This document shows, in pieces, positions 34,293-41,094 of a stretch of 64,000 nt of DNA. Positions within the stretch are counted from its first letter, which is position 1; each line of letters starts with the position of its first letter. The position numbers and the translations under genes were made by a program. A model generated the notes under the pieces. That model saw nothing but the letters and a program-made list of their open reading frames with translations, ran no database searches and was not told the origin of the DNA. The stretch lies in NCBI GenBank assembly GCA_015075585.1, contig JABTUB010000002.1:744001-808000 (forward strand). Reading direction: 5' to 3'. Origin of the DNA: Chloracidobacterium sp. (GTDB lineage Bacteria > Acidobacteriota > Blastocatellia > Pyrinomonadales > Pyrinomonadaceae).

Positions 34293-34580
34293 TTACTCCT
34301 TCCACGCACCTGCGTCATATTCCTTGTGTGACAATTCAGCGCGAATGTAAACCTTCTTACGATTGAAGTGGATAGCTGTGATAATTCTCACTTTATTTCC
34401 ACCTACGTTGAACACCGTCAACTTACCAACTTTGTCCGCCGTTGGAAATGTTCTACGAACTTCTTCGATCGTCGAAAATTCACCGTTTCTCATTTGACGA
34501 TACCAGTTCGCTAATCAGTTGCTCGTTCGAGGGTATCGTTCGGCGAAATCATTTAAACGTTTTCTCGTGATGACGTGCAT
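34293..34580 (-). pseudogene. HigB-type toxin gene with an in-frame stop
   Basis: From ATG 34580 the frame reads [20 protein letters not shown] then N and a TGA at 34515-34517, and continues LANWYRQMRNGEFSTIEEVR and later KVRIITAIHFNRKKVYIRAELSHKEY, the complete HigB (mRNA interferase) pattern. A single nonsense change therefore splits a normal 95-residue toxin after 21 residues. Re-start at the Met of MRNGEF would give a 66-residue remnant without the N-terminal helix. The start codon overlaps the phhA stop (TAATG), so it was translationally coupled to phhA. Confidence 0.88.
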
Positions 34581-35485
34581 TACTTGAAGCTCTCGATATA
34601 TTTCCTTGTTACCTCCTTCAGCTCCGCATACGATGGGATCACATAGAGAATAGGCTGCATATCGCTGTATGTATATTCGTGGTTGATGACCTGTTCAAGG
34701 TCGAACGGGCGGCGATCGACGTTATCGGAGAATGCGTGTTCAAGCTCGCCGAATGAGGACAGCAGGCCGGCGCCGTAGGCCTTGATGGAACCTTCGTGTT
34801 CGACGAGGCCGAATTCGACCGTGAACCAATAGAGCCGTCCAAGTTCCTCGAGCTGGCGATCGTTAGCGATGCGTGCACCGTGGCCGATGAACTGGGAAAA
34901 GTCGGCAAAATTCGGGTTAGTGAACATCGGTATATGGCCGATCGATTCGTGCACGATGTCAGGCTCAGGCGTGTATGCGGGCTGTGAATGATGGCGTATG
35001 TATTGCGTACAGAGCATTACGCGGTACGAGAGCCAGCTTAGGAAGCCGCGTGTCTCGACAAGTCCTTCGATCGGGGCAAGGCGAAAGCCGGTCAGTTCCT
35101 TCAGCCTGCGGTTCATTTCCGTAAGCTGCGGTATGCGGTCGGTTCTGATGCCGAGATCGCGTTTTGCTTTAAGATAGAATGGCGACGCGTATGTCTGCTG
35201 CAGATCCTCAAGCTCCTCGGCAACATATCGCCACACGCGCTGTTCACGCGGGCTGTAATCGACGTCGGTGATCTCGCCCGTCTCGCGAAAGCGTTTGGCA
35301 AGCGATGCGATATAGCCGCGGCGTTTGCGGTATTCAAGATCGTTGGCCCCCGGATGATCGAGATGAAGCTGCTCTATATCCTCAAAAGCCAGGTCTTCGA
35401 AAGGCGGCACTTCATCGTCTTTCGGGCGGAAATTCTTCAATGCGAATTCGGTATCGGTCTGTTTTGCGGCTGTGTCATTAGGCAT
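34580..35485 (-). CDS. phhA: Phenylalanine 4-monooxygenase
   Basis: The 301-residue enzyme has the aromatic amino acid hydroxylase core: iron ligands His-His in [12 protein letters not shown] and Glu in [12 protein letters not shown], plus [12 protein letters not shown]. It hydroxylates phenylalanine to tyrosine with tetrahydropterin and oxygen, feeding the HppD/HmgA branch encoded 5-8 kb downstream on the same strand. Length is typical of bacterial enzymes. An Lrp/AsnC regulator lies divergently, 205 bases away, and is a plausible regulator. The HigB remnant follows in a TAATG overlap. Confidence 0.95.
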   Translation of the reverse strand: MPNDTAAKQTDTEFALKNFRPKDDEVPPFEDLAFEDIEQLHLDHPGANDLEYRKRRGYIASLAKRFRETGEITDVDYSPREQRVWRYVAEELEDLQQTYASPFYLKAKRDLGIRTDRIPQLTEMNRRLKELTGFRLAPIEGLVETRGFLSWLSYRVMLCTQYIRHHSQPAYTPEPDIVHESIGHIPMFTNPNFADFSQFIGHGARIANDRQLEELGRLYWFTVEFGLVEHEGSIKAYGAGLLSSFGELEHAFSDNVDRRPFDLEQVINHEYTYSDMQPILYVIPSYAELKEVTRKYIESFK

Positions 35486-35690
35486 TTGTACAAGGCTCCT
35501 GTGCTGATCGCGTTGGTGCAGGCTGTAATTCTTCTATGTCTAATAGTGTAAGCGAAAGCCGCCACCGGTTTGAATGAGTAAAATGAAGAATCCGGCAGCC
35601 ATTACGGAAAAAGATTAGGTATTTTGTGATCATCACTTTAGAATGTGAACAAGACTAAAGATGAATGATCTTTTTTAGGAAATTCGGCTT

Positions 35691-36122
35691 ATGGATGACA
35701 TAGACCGCAAGATACTGAGTGAGCTTCAAGCCGACGCGCGTACGAGCTTCGCCGAGCTTGGCCGCCGTGTCGGGCTGACGACGCCCGCAGTGATCGAGCG
35801 TGTGCGAAAGCTCGAGGACGCGCGCATCATCGCCGGCTACCACGCCGAGGTCGATGCCGCAAAGATCGGGCTGCCGATAACGGCTTTTATAAGGATGAAT
35901 ATCGCCGGCGTCGATTTCAGCCACATAATCGAGGTCGCGGAGAATTCATTCGAAGTGCTTGAATGTCACAGGGGTACGGGCGGCGACAGCTTTATAATGA
36001 AGGTCGCCGTCAGCTCGGTCGAACATCTGCAGGAGGTCATCGACCGGCTGACGCCATACGGCATCACAACCACGACCATCGTCCTCTCATCACCGGTCAA
36101 AAGACGCTCGATCGCCCTTTAG
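35691..36122 (+). CDS. Lrp/AsnC family transcriptional regulator
   Basis: The 143-residue protein has the standard N-terminal HTH ([39 protein letters not shown]) split as helix 2 and 3, and a C-terminal RAM/ligand domain with [19 protein letters not shown] and [11 protein letters not shown], where the ligand pocket forms between subunits. Such regulators respond to amino acids. It diverges from phhA, so control of phenylalanine degradation is likely. Start and length are standard. Confidence 0.93.
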   Translation: MDDIDRKILSELQADARTSFAELGRRVGLTTPAVIERVRKLEDARIIAGYHAEVDAAKIGLPITAFIRMNIAGVDFSHIIEVAENSFEVLECHRGTGGDSFIMKVAVSSVEHLQEVIDRLTPYGITTTTIVLSSPVKRRSIAL

Positions 36123-36191
36123 CCGGCATTTGAACAAAGACGGCGCATGCCCCCGCACACGCCGTCGTAAGATACGCACTTTGCCGAGCCG

Positions 36192-36608
36192 CTACTTCTT
36201 CTTTTTCAGCTTCTCGGTCGTCTTGCCGTCAAAATCTTCGTCGTTCGCTTCTGCCTCGGCCTTTGTCCTGCGAACGATCTGATCTTTATGATGCGGCGGC
36301 GCGTAGATCGTGTAGAGCTTCAGATCCTCGCTCGCCGACATGTTGATGACGTTGTGCTTGGCACCGGCCGGAACGATCACGGCATCGCCGTCCTTTACGG
36401 TGTACTTATTACCGTCGATCTCGACACGGCCGCGGCCGCCCTCAAAACGCAGGAACTGATCGTTCTCCCAATGTACCTCAAGCCCTATCTCTTCCTTTGG
36501 CTTCAGGCTCATCAGCACAAGCTGAAGATGCGGCCCCGAATATAGAACCTTGCGAAAATTCTTGTTCTTGAGAGTGTCCTTCTCGATATTTGTTTTGTAA
36601 CCTTTCAT
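36192..36608 (-). CDS. Cupin domain protein
   Basis: The 138-residue protein is a single small cupin: VHWENDQFLRFEGGRGRVEID is the first cupin motif and DAVIVPAGAKHNVINMS the second, with His and Glu/Gln for a metal site. The C-terminus is a charged Lys/Glu tail (EKLKKKK). Such stand-alone cupins resemble mannose-6-phosphate isomerase type II-like domains, but the function is unknown. I prefer ATG 36608 because AGGAAGTG lies in front; a GTG at 36617 would be inside that site. Confidence 0.85.
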   Translation of the reverse strand: MKGYKTNIEKDTLKNKNFRKVLYSGPHLQLVLMSLKPKEEIGLEVHWENDQFLRFEGGRGRVEIDGNKYTVKDGDAVIVPAGAKHNVINMSASEDLKLYTIYAPPHHKDQIVRRTKAEAEANDEDFDGKTTEKLKKKK

Positions 36609-36709
36609 AGCGCTCACTTCCTGATACTTCGCAGTCAGTGTAATACCTTAAATGCCGGACTACAACTATCATGCGGGTTTAAGGTAATATCTATTCAACT
36701 GCGTTCTTT

Positions 36710-36877
36710 ATGGCAATGAGCGTTCGACCTACTGCGATCGACCTATTTTCGGGCTGCGGAGGGCTGTCTTACGGGATGGGCCGCGCAGGTTTTGATGTCG
36801 TTTCGGGCATCGACCACGACAGTGATGCGCTTCGATCATTTATCATAAATCATCCTGATTGTACTCAGAAAGATTGA
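36710..36877 (+). pseudogene. 5' stump of a DNA cytosine-5 methyltransferase gene
   Basis: The 55 codons encode PTAIDLFSGCGGLSYGMGRA, the SAM-binding motif I of C5-cytosine methyltransferases, then VVSGIDHDSDALRSFIINHP (motif II), and stop. Motif IV with the catalytic PCQ and everything after is missing. The sequence then becomes AT-richer and leads into the Y1-transposase element at 37031. The stump is probably the remainder of a restriction-modification or solitary methylase gene destroyed by insertion or deletion. A second ATG lies two codons in. Confidence 0.88.
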
Positions 36878-36948
36878 TTCGTCATCGGCATTCGACCTTC
36901 TTTCAGGAGCTTTTCGTAAAGTACGAATCGAAAAACATTCATATGCCG

Positions 36949-37004
36949 AGAAAGATATCAATAGGAACGGATTTTCTGAAATTTCATAACGATAATATCT
37001 TTCT
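36949..37004. repeat. 10-bp inverted repeat in the AT-rich junction
   Basis: AGAAAGATAT (36949-36958) and ATATCTTTCT (36995-37004) face each other across 36 bases, just downstream of the methyltransferase stump and before the REP-like repeat. It may be the remnant of another element end or a hairpin belonging to the Y1-transposase unit. Confidence 0.5.
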
Positions 37005-37030
37005 TGGCAGTTAGTTTTCGTAAGTCTTGT

Positions 37031-37636
37031 CCCGAAGGGCAAATAGCCACGTGCTTCAGCACGTGGTTTAATAGCGACAAATTAAAAAGGGCGTTTTAAC
37101 GTCCTTTGATCAGCTTTAGCAAGAATGTCAGACGCTGTTTACTCCGAGATAAATTTCCATATCACGTGGCATACAAAATCAAGTCTGCCGATGATAGCGG
37201 AGCATATAGAAAACAAGCTTTACCAATTTCTGACACACAAAATCCTCGAAACGCCCGAAGCGAGGCTTCACGCGATCGGAGGGATAAACACGCACATTCA
37301 TATTGGGGTCAGTTTGCAGCCAAATATTCTCGTTTCAGACTGGGTCGGCAAACTCAAAGGATCGAGTGCTTATTACATCAATCACGAAGTCCAGCCAAAA
37401 GCTTTGCAATGGCAACGAGGCTACGGCATTGTCACTTTTGGCACAAAGGACCTCAAATGGGTGATCGATTACATAAATGATCAGAAGGAGCATCACCGCG
37501 TCGGAACAATTCACGGGAGGCTTGAACGATATTTCGACGATGCAGGCTAAAGCATCGAAAGGACGTTAAAACGCCCTTTCATTGAATTTCCGCACCTTTT
37601 CCACGTGCTAAAGCACATGGCTATTTGCCCTTCGGG
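37031..37636 (+). mobile_element. IS200-like (Y1 transposase) unit bracketed by long inverted repeats
   Basis: The unit is bounded by a ~36-bp inverted repeat (37031-37066 and 37601-37636, two mismatches by eye). Each arm contains its own small hairpin, CCACGTGCT..AGCACGTGG on the left with one mismatch on the right. Nested inside, a second ~22-bp inverted repeat (37085-37107 and 37558-37579, core CGTTTTAACG) flanks the gene. Such REP-like hairpins are the substrates of Y1 (HUH) transposases. A single transposase gene fills the middle. Confidence 0.75.
37125..37550 (+). CDS. Y1 (HUH) transposase, IS200/REP-associated type
   Basis: The 141-residue protein has the HUH motif in GINTHIHIGVSL, the catalytic Tyr in VIDYINDQKEHH and the usual N-terminal strand INFHITWHTK. 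These transposases cut single-stranded DNA at hairpins and either move IS200-type elements or REP sequences. The length (about 140) suits TnpA. The reading frame is complete and the ATG clear. The flanking inverted repeats and the methyltransferase stump suggest that it inserted into a restriction-type locus. Confidence 0.93.
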   Translation: MSDAVYSEINFHITWHTKSSLPMIAEHIENKLYQFLTHKILETPEARLHAIGGINTHIHIGVSLQPNILVSDWVGKLKGSSAYYINHEVQPKALQWQRGYGIVTFGTKDLKWVIDYINDQKEHHRVGTIHGRLERYFDDAG

Positions 37637-37754
37637 AAGCAATCAAACATCGCGGGAAATTCGGATAAGGGCATCGATCTTACGCAGCGTTGCTTCGCAG
37701 GTCTGTGATCTTACGGACGAGGCTGTGATATTGAGGAACGCGCGTATTGATGAG

Positions 37755-38114
37755 CTAGTTCTCGCCCCGGATCCTCACTCTGTTTTCATCAACGAGCCAG
37801 AGTGTGTGCACCACTTTCTCACGAGCGAAGATCGCGAGCGTTTTTTGAACTGCGGATAGAACGTGAGGCTTATCTTGTCGATCGAGCCGAAAAACAATAA
37901 GACCAAAATGGTCTTGCGGAGGATAAGTGCGAATATCAGCGAAATCAATGTCCAGCGTCATCAAGATGCGTTCCTCAGCATCGCAAACATCCAGTATGCG
38001 CCGATCTGATCCTCCCGCCAGACCCTGCTCATAGACGGTCATGGCATCGTGGCCATGATCACGGAGCAATTCCGCGACTTCGACGGGCATATTCTCATCG
38101 ATCTTAAATTTCAC
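37755..38114 (-). CDS. DUF5615 PIN-like protein, putative toxin
   Basis: The 119-residue protein has the DUF5615 (Mut7-C/PIN-like) pattern: an initial KFKIDENMPVEVAELL, AEERILMTLDIDFADI with acidic active-site residues, and a C-terminal VDENRVRIR. It overlaps the DUF433 gene by four bases. DUF433/DUF5615 pairs are common in cyanobacteria and other phyla and are regarded as toxin-antitoxin modules with a PIN-type ribonuclease. The frame is intact, unlike the other two toxins in this zone. Confidence 0.88.
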   Translation of the reverse strand: MKFKIDENMPVEVAELLRDHGHDAMTVYEQGLAGGSDRRILDVCDAEERILMTLDIDFADIRTYPPQDHFGLIVFRLDRQDKPHVLSAVQKTLAIFAREKVVHTLWLVDENRVRIRGEN

Positions 38115-38353
38115 GCCGCTATCGGTTCCGAAATATACACGATCCTTTCCCTTGCGAGCTCAGCGGCGTAGGAAACCGCGGCGTGGATATCTTCGGCGGT
38201 TATGGATGGATAGCTTTTTAGTATCTGATCAGTAGGCGTATCGACGGCGAGATTATCGAGAATCACTGAAACCGGAACGCGCGTACCCTTGATACACGCT
38301 TTTCCGTGGCATACGTTCGGGTCGGTCGTTATACGGTCTCTCCAGTCCATCAC
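38111..38353 (-). CDS. DUF433 protein, putative antitoxin
   Basis: The 80-residue protein is a DUF433 protein: ITTDPNVCHGKACIKGTRVP followed by VSVILDNLAVDTPTDQILKSYPSITAEDIHAAV, a winged-helix DNA-binding fold. It would pair with the DUF5615 protein encoded immediately downstream (ATGA overlap) and repress the promoter. Intact and of standard length. It ends 34 bases before gltX on the minus-strand side and is read in the same direction as gltX, upstream to downstream. Confidence 0.92.
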   Translation of the reverse strand: MMDWRDRITTDPNVCHGKACIKGTRVPVSVILDNLAVDTPTDQILKSYPSITAEDIHAAVSYAAELARERIVYISEPIAA

Positions 38354-38387
38354 TTGCTGATTGTATCACGACTTAGGAATTTACATA

Positions 38388-40058
38388 TTAAGTTCGATCG
38401 GGCCACGCGAGGCGGCTTTTGAGGCGGCAGGTTGTTCTTGTCAGCCCGATGGTCTCAAAGACGGCGAGCATTGACGGGCCGACGGAGACGCCGGTTAGCA
38501 GGGTGCGGGCGCCGTTCATAATGACACCGAGCTTTGTGCCCTTTTCTTCGGCGAATGTTTTGACGACACACTCGATATTAACTTCGGAGAATGCGTTGAC
38601 CTTCATGCACGAAATGCCGCCGCCCGCATCGCCGTTTCCGAATACTGAGTCGAAGCGATCTGCCAGCTCGGGCATCCACTCACGAAGCTCGGGAAATTTT
38701 TCGAGGTTCTTGGCAACGGCGGCAGGGTCAAAATCGTAATCTTCGCTAAAGTACGCGCGGCCCTGGGCTGAGAAATCTTTTAGTGTGAAGAATCTCGCTC
38801 GGATCAGATCGACCGTGTGGACGTACCAATCATATGTGCCGTAAACGGGCAAGCCGATGGTGAGCGACTCAGGGCGGTCGCCGATCTCGGTCGAGCTTTC
38901 GAACGATTGAGCTTCGGTCGATGGAATCGCGGCGGTCAACGCCCGGCCGTCCGGCTCGTACTCCTCACGCCAGAGCTTTGCCGCGCGGAGTTCGTCTCTT
39001 ACGAGCGGCAGCAGATCACTTAGCGGCATCGTGCGTATGTATTCGGCGTTCATCCAGATGGCCTTATCATCGGTCCAACGCTTCGGGTCGCTCTCATTGA
39101 AATTAAAGACCGCGTTCGAGCGGTGTATGCCATCGAGCGAGAATTTAGCGATCAGTTCATCCATCGAATAGATGTCGCGTTCTTCGCCGGCCGACCAGCC
39201 GAGCAGTGCGAGGAAATTGCGGAATGCGGCGGCGACAAAGCCTCTGTCGCGATACGTGGTCATCGAAACGACCTCGCCGTGCTTGCGTTTTGAGAGCTTG
39301 CCTTTGTTCGGCGCCATTATCAGCGGCAAGTGTGCGAATTTTGGCGGTTCGACGCCGAGTGCCTGATAGATAAGAAGCTGCTTATGCGTGTTCGTAAGGT
39401 GATCTTGGCCGCGTATGACATCGGTTATGCCCATTTCGATGTCATCGCAAACAACCGCAAGGTTGTAGAGCGGATGGCCGTCGCTGCGAAGAAGAACGAG
39501 GTCTTCGGTCTCGGCGTAGTCGCGTTCCTGCAGGCCGTAAACCGCATCCTCGAAAGACGTCGCGCTGACGCCATCGCCGGCGACATCAGGCACCTTCAAC
39601 CTGATGGCGAACGGTTCGCCCGCCGCCGCACGTGCGTCTGATTCCTCAGGCGCAAGATCGCGATACGGATTGTCGCGGAAGTTCTTTTCGCCGCCCTGTG
39701 CGCGGGCGCGTTCCTTTATGGCTTCCTTGACGTTTGCGTCGTTCGGTTCGGCCTTCGGCGTAAAGTCGCGATAAGCCTTGCCGTCGGCAAGCAGTTTCAT
39801 TGCGGCGGCTCGGTGCTTTTCGACATTGTCGGACTGAAAGACGGTCGTTTCGTCCGGTTTTAGGCCGAGCCATGAGAGGCCCTCGAGGATCGAGCGGGTC
39901 GATTCTTCGGTCGATCGTGCGAGGTCGGTGTCCTCGATGCGCAAAAGGAATTTGCCGCCGGTGTGGCGCGCATACAAATAGTTAAAAAGTGCGGTGCGCG
40001 CCGAGCCGATGTGGAGGTAGCCGGTCGGCGACGGTGCAAATCTGACACGTACGGACAT
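38388..40058 (-). CDS. gltX: Glutamyl-tRNA synthetase
   Basis: The 556-residue class I synthetase has the HIGH-type motif YLHIGSARTALFN near residue 15 and the KMSKS-type KLSKRKHGEV near residue 255. It charges tRNA-Glu (and perhaps tRNA-Gln) with glutamate. It is about 80 residues longer than the E. coli enzyme. Much of the excess is a segment between the catalytic core and the anticodon-binding part (about residues 365-410) with TEAQSFESSTEIGDRPESLT, which is not a family motif. The C-terminal anticodon domain is otherwise complete (ECVVKTFAEEKGTKLGVIM). The start is at the first Met. Confidence 0.96.
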   Translation of the reverse strand: MSVRVRFAPSPTGYLHIGSARTALFNYLYARHTGGKFLLRIEDTDLARSTEESTRSILEGLSWLGLKPDETTVFQSDNVEKHRAAAMKLLADGKAYRDFTPKAEPNDANVKEAIKERARAQGGEKNFRDNPYRDLAPEESDARAAAGEPFAIRLKVPDVAGDGVSATSFEDAVYGLQERDYAETEDLVLLRSDGHPLYNLAVVCDDIEMGITDVIRGQDHLTNTHKQLLIYQALGVEPPKFAHLPLIMAPNKGKLSKRKHGEVVSMTTYRDRGFVAAAFRNFLALLGWSAGEERDIYSMDELIAKFSLDGIHRSNAVFNFNESDPKRWTDDKAIWMNAEYIRTMPLSDLLPLVRDELRAAKLWREEYEPDGRALTAAIPSTEAQSFESSTEIGDRPESLTIGLPVYGTYDWYVHTVDLIRARFFTLKDFSAQGRAYFSEDYDFDPAAVAKNLEKFPELREWMPELADRFDSVFGNGDAGGGISCMKVNAFSEVNIECVVKTFAEEKGTKLGVIMNGARTLLTGVSVGPSMLAVFETIGLTRTTCRLKSRLAWPDRT

Positions 40059-40102
40059 AAAGAGTAACCTTGCCTGATCCTAATAGCATATTGCTTGCCG
40101 GG

Positions 40103-40723
40103 TCAGGTCTTTTGCAATTGTTTAGTAAGCTCGGCGAGCTGTGTCGAAAGGTCGCCGATCTTCCGGAGCACTTCGCGTTTGAACCGAGCATCGCGGATCT
40201 CGTGCTTGGCGTCAACGAGGAAATTCCCGTTAGGGTCGAGCACCAGCTTTTCGATATCAGCAGCGCCCTCGAGGCCGTGCTGATGCGCGATAACCTCGAG
40301 ATCACGCTGCGAGATCAATTCGCGTTTACGCTCCGGCTCATTTACTTTACCATTTTCGATGATCTTTAGCGGAAGGCCTTCGGTAAGCATTTCAACCTTC
40401 TGGAACGAAAAATTCAGGCGCGAGACGACATAATTGGCGACAAGCAGTGCCGCCGCACCGATCAGCCCGCCGATGAGCGAATTATCCGGGCCGATTATCG
40501 CGTTCTGCACAGTGTTCGAGAGTGAGAGAATGACGACAAGGTCGAAAGGGTTCAGTTGAGCCAACTCGCGGCGGCCGAAGACACGCAGCATCACGATAAG
40601 TGCGGCGTAAACGATCATCGGCCGGACGATCTTCTCGGGCAGATTTACGGTCGGGTCAAGCGTGAAAAGATTCGGCAGCCAACCTGCGGCGTCTATAAAA
40701 GCAGGAAAGGTCTCGATGAACAT
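40103..40723 (-). CDS. DUF421 (YetF-type) membrane protein
   Basis: The 206-residue protein has three N-terminal membrane helices and a cytoplasmic DUF421/YetF domain with FGRRELAQLNPFDLVVILSLS and PLKIIENGKVNEPE, then a long C-terminal coiled region. Function unknown; some relatives affect membrane stress responses. I chose Met 40723, directly before the ETFPAFIDAAG segment. An upstream Met at 40846 would read almost to the 3' end of the tRNA-Ser gene and lacks family residues. It lies 125 bases downstream of the tRNA, same strand. Confidence 0.85.
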   Translation of the reverse strand: MFIETFPAFIDAAGWLPNLFTLDPTVNLPEKIVRPMIVYAALIVMLRVFGRRELAQLNPFDLVVILSLSNTVQNAIIGPDNSLIGGLIGAAALLVANYVVSRLNFSFQKVEMLTEGLPLKIIENGKVNEPERKRELISQRDLEVIAHQHGLEGAADIEKLVLDPNGNFLVDAKHEIRDARFKREVLRKIGDLSTQLAELTKQLQKT

Positions 40724-40847
40724 GGTTGGGTCGTTACCTCCGAAAAGCAATAAAAGCGCAGCAAAGAGTGTATGCCCAACAAAGCGAAAGTTAAACCCAA
40801 AAAGCAAAAGCTGCCCGCCGCAACCGGCTGACAGCTTTCCCGACAAA

Positions 40848-40938
40848 TGGCGGAGACGACAGGATTCGAACCTGTGAAGGGCGTTTAACCCTTAACGATT
40901 TAGCAAACCGCCGCTTTCAGCCGCTCAGCCACGTCTCC
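40848..40938 (-). tRNA. tRNA-Ser (anticodon GCU)
   Basis: The 91-base sequence folds as a class II tRNA. The acceptor stem is GGAGACG/CGTCTCC with discriminator G and an encoded CCA. A D-loop with GGCTGAGCGGC follows, the anticodon loop TTGCTAA gives anticodon GCT (40902-40904 complement), a long variable arm AAGGGTTAAACGCCCTT is typical for serine, and the T-arm contains GGTTCGAATCC. The anticodon stem has two G-U pairs. It reads AGC and AGU codons. Confidence 0.95.
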
Positions 40939-41037
40939 GCATGAACGCCAAAAGACAATTCTCAATTCTAGCGGCAAGGCAAACTTTGTCAAGCCATATC
41001 TCATCTAATGCCAATACAAAGGTATGCAACATAATGC

Positions 41038-41066
41038 TTGACACTATTGCATTTTGCGAACAAAAT
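41038..41066 (+). promoter_or_regulatory. Candidate sigma-70-type promoter of the barrel gene
   Basis: TTGACA (41038-41043) is separated by 17 bases from CAAAAT (41061-41066), matching the -35 consensus fully and the -10 at four of six positions. The distance to the ATG at 41095 is suitable for a short leader. Not tested against other boxes, so moderate confidence. Confidence 0.5.
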
Positions 41067-41094
41067 ACGTAGTTTGCAGTACCTTGGCTGTTAA

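Noticed and set aside
34515..34517. TGA in higB as a selenocysteine codon, given selB in the window
   Set aside because: The position is not a Cys position in the family and no clear SECIS-like hairpin follows at the needed distance; a plain nonsense mutation is simpler.
37605..37859. 84-codon plus-strand frame starting in the right inverted repeat of the Y1 element
   Set aside because: It overlaps the DUF5615 gene antisense and has no homology that I can recognise.
40850..40940. Alternative tRNA-Ser register with acceptor GCGGAGA and discriminator C
   Set aside because: The GGAGACG/CGTCTCC register gives a normal discriminator G and an encoded CCA.
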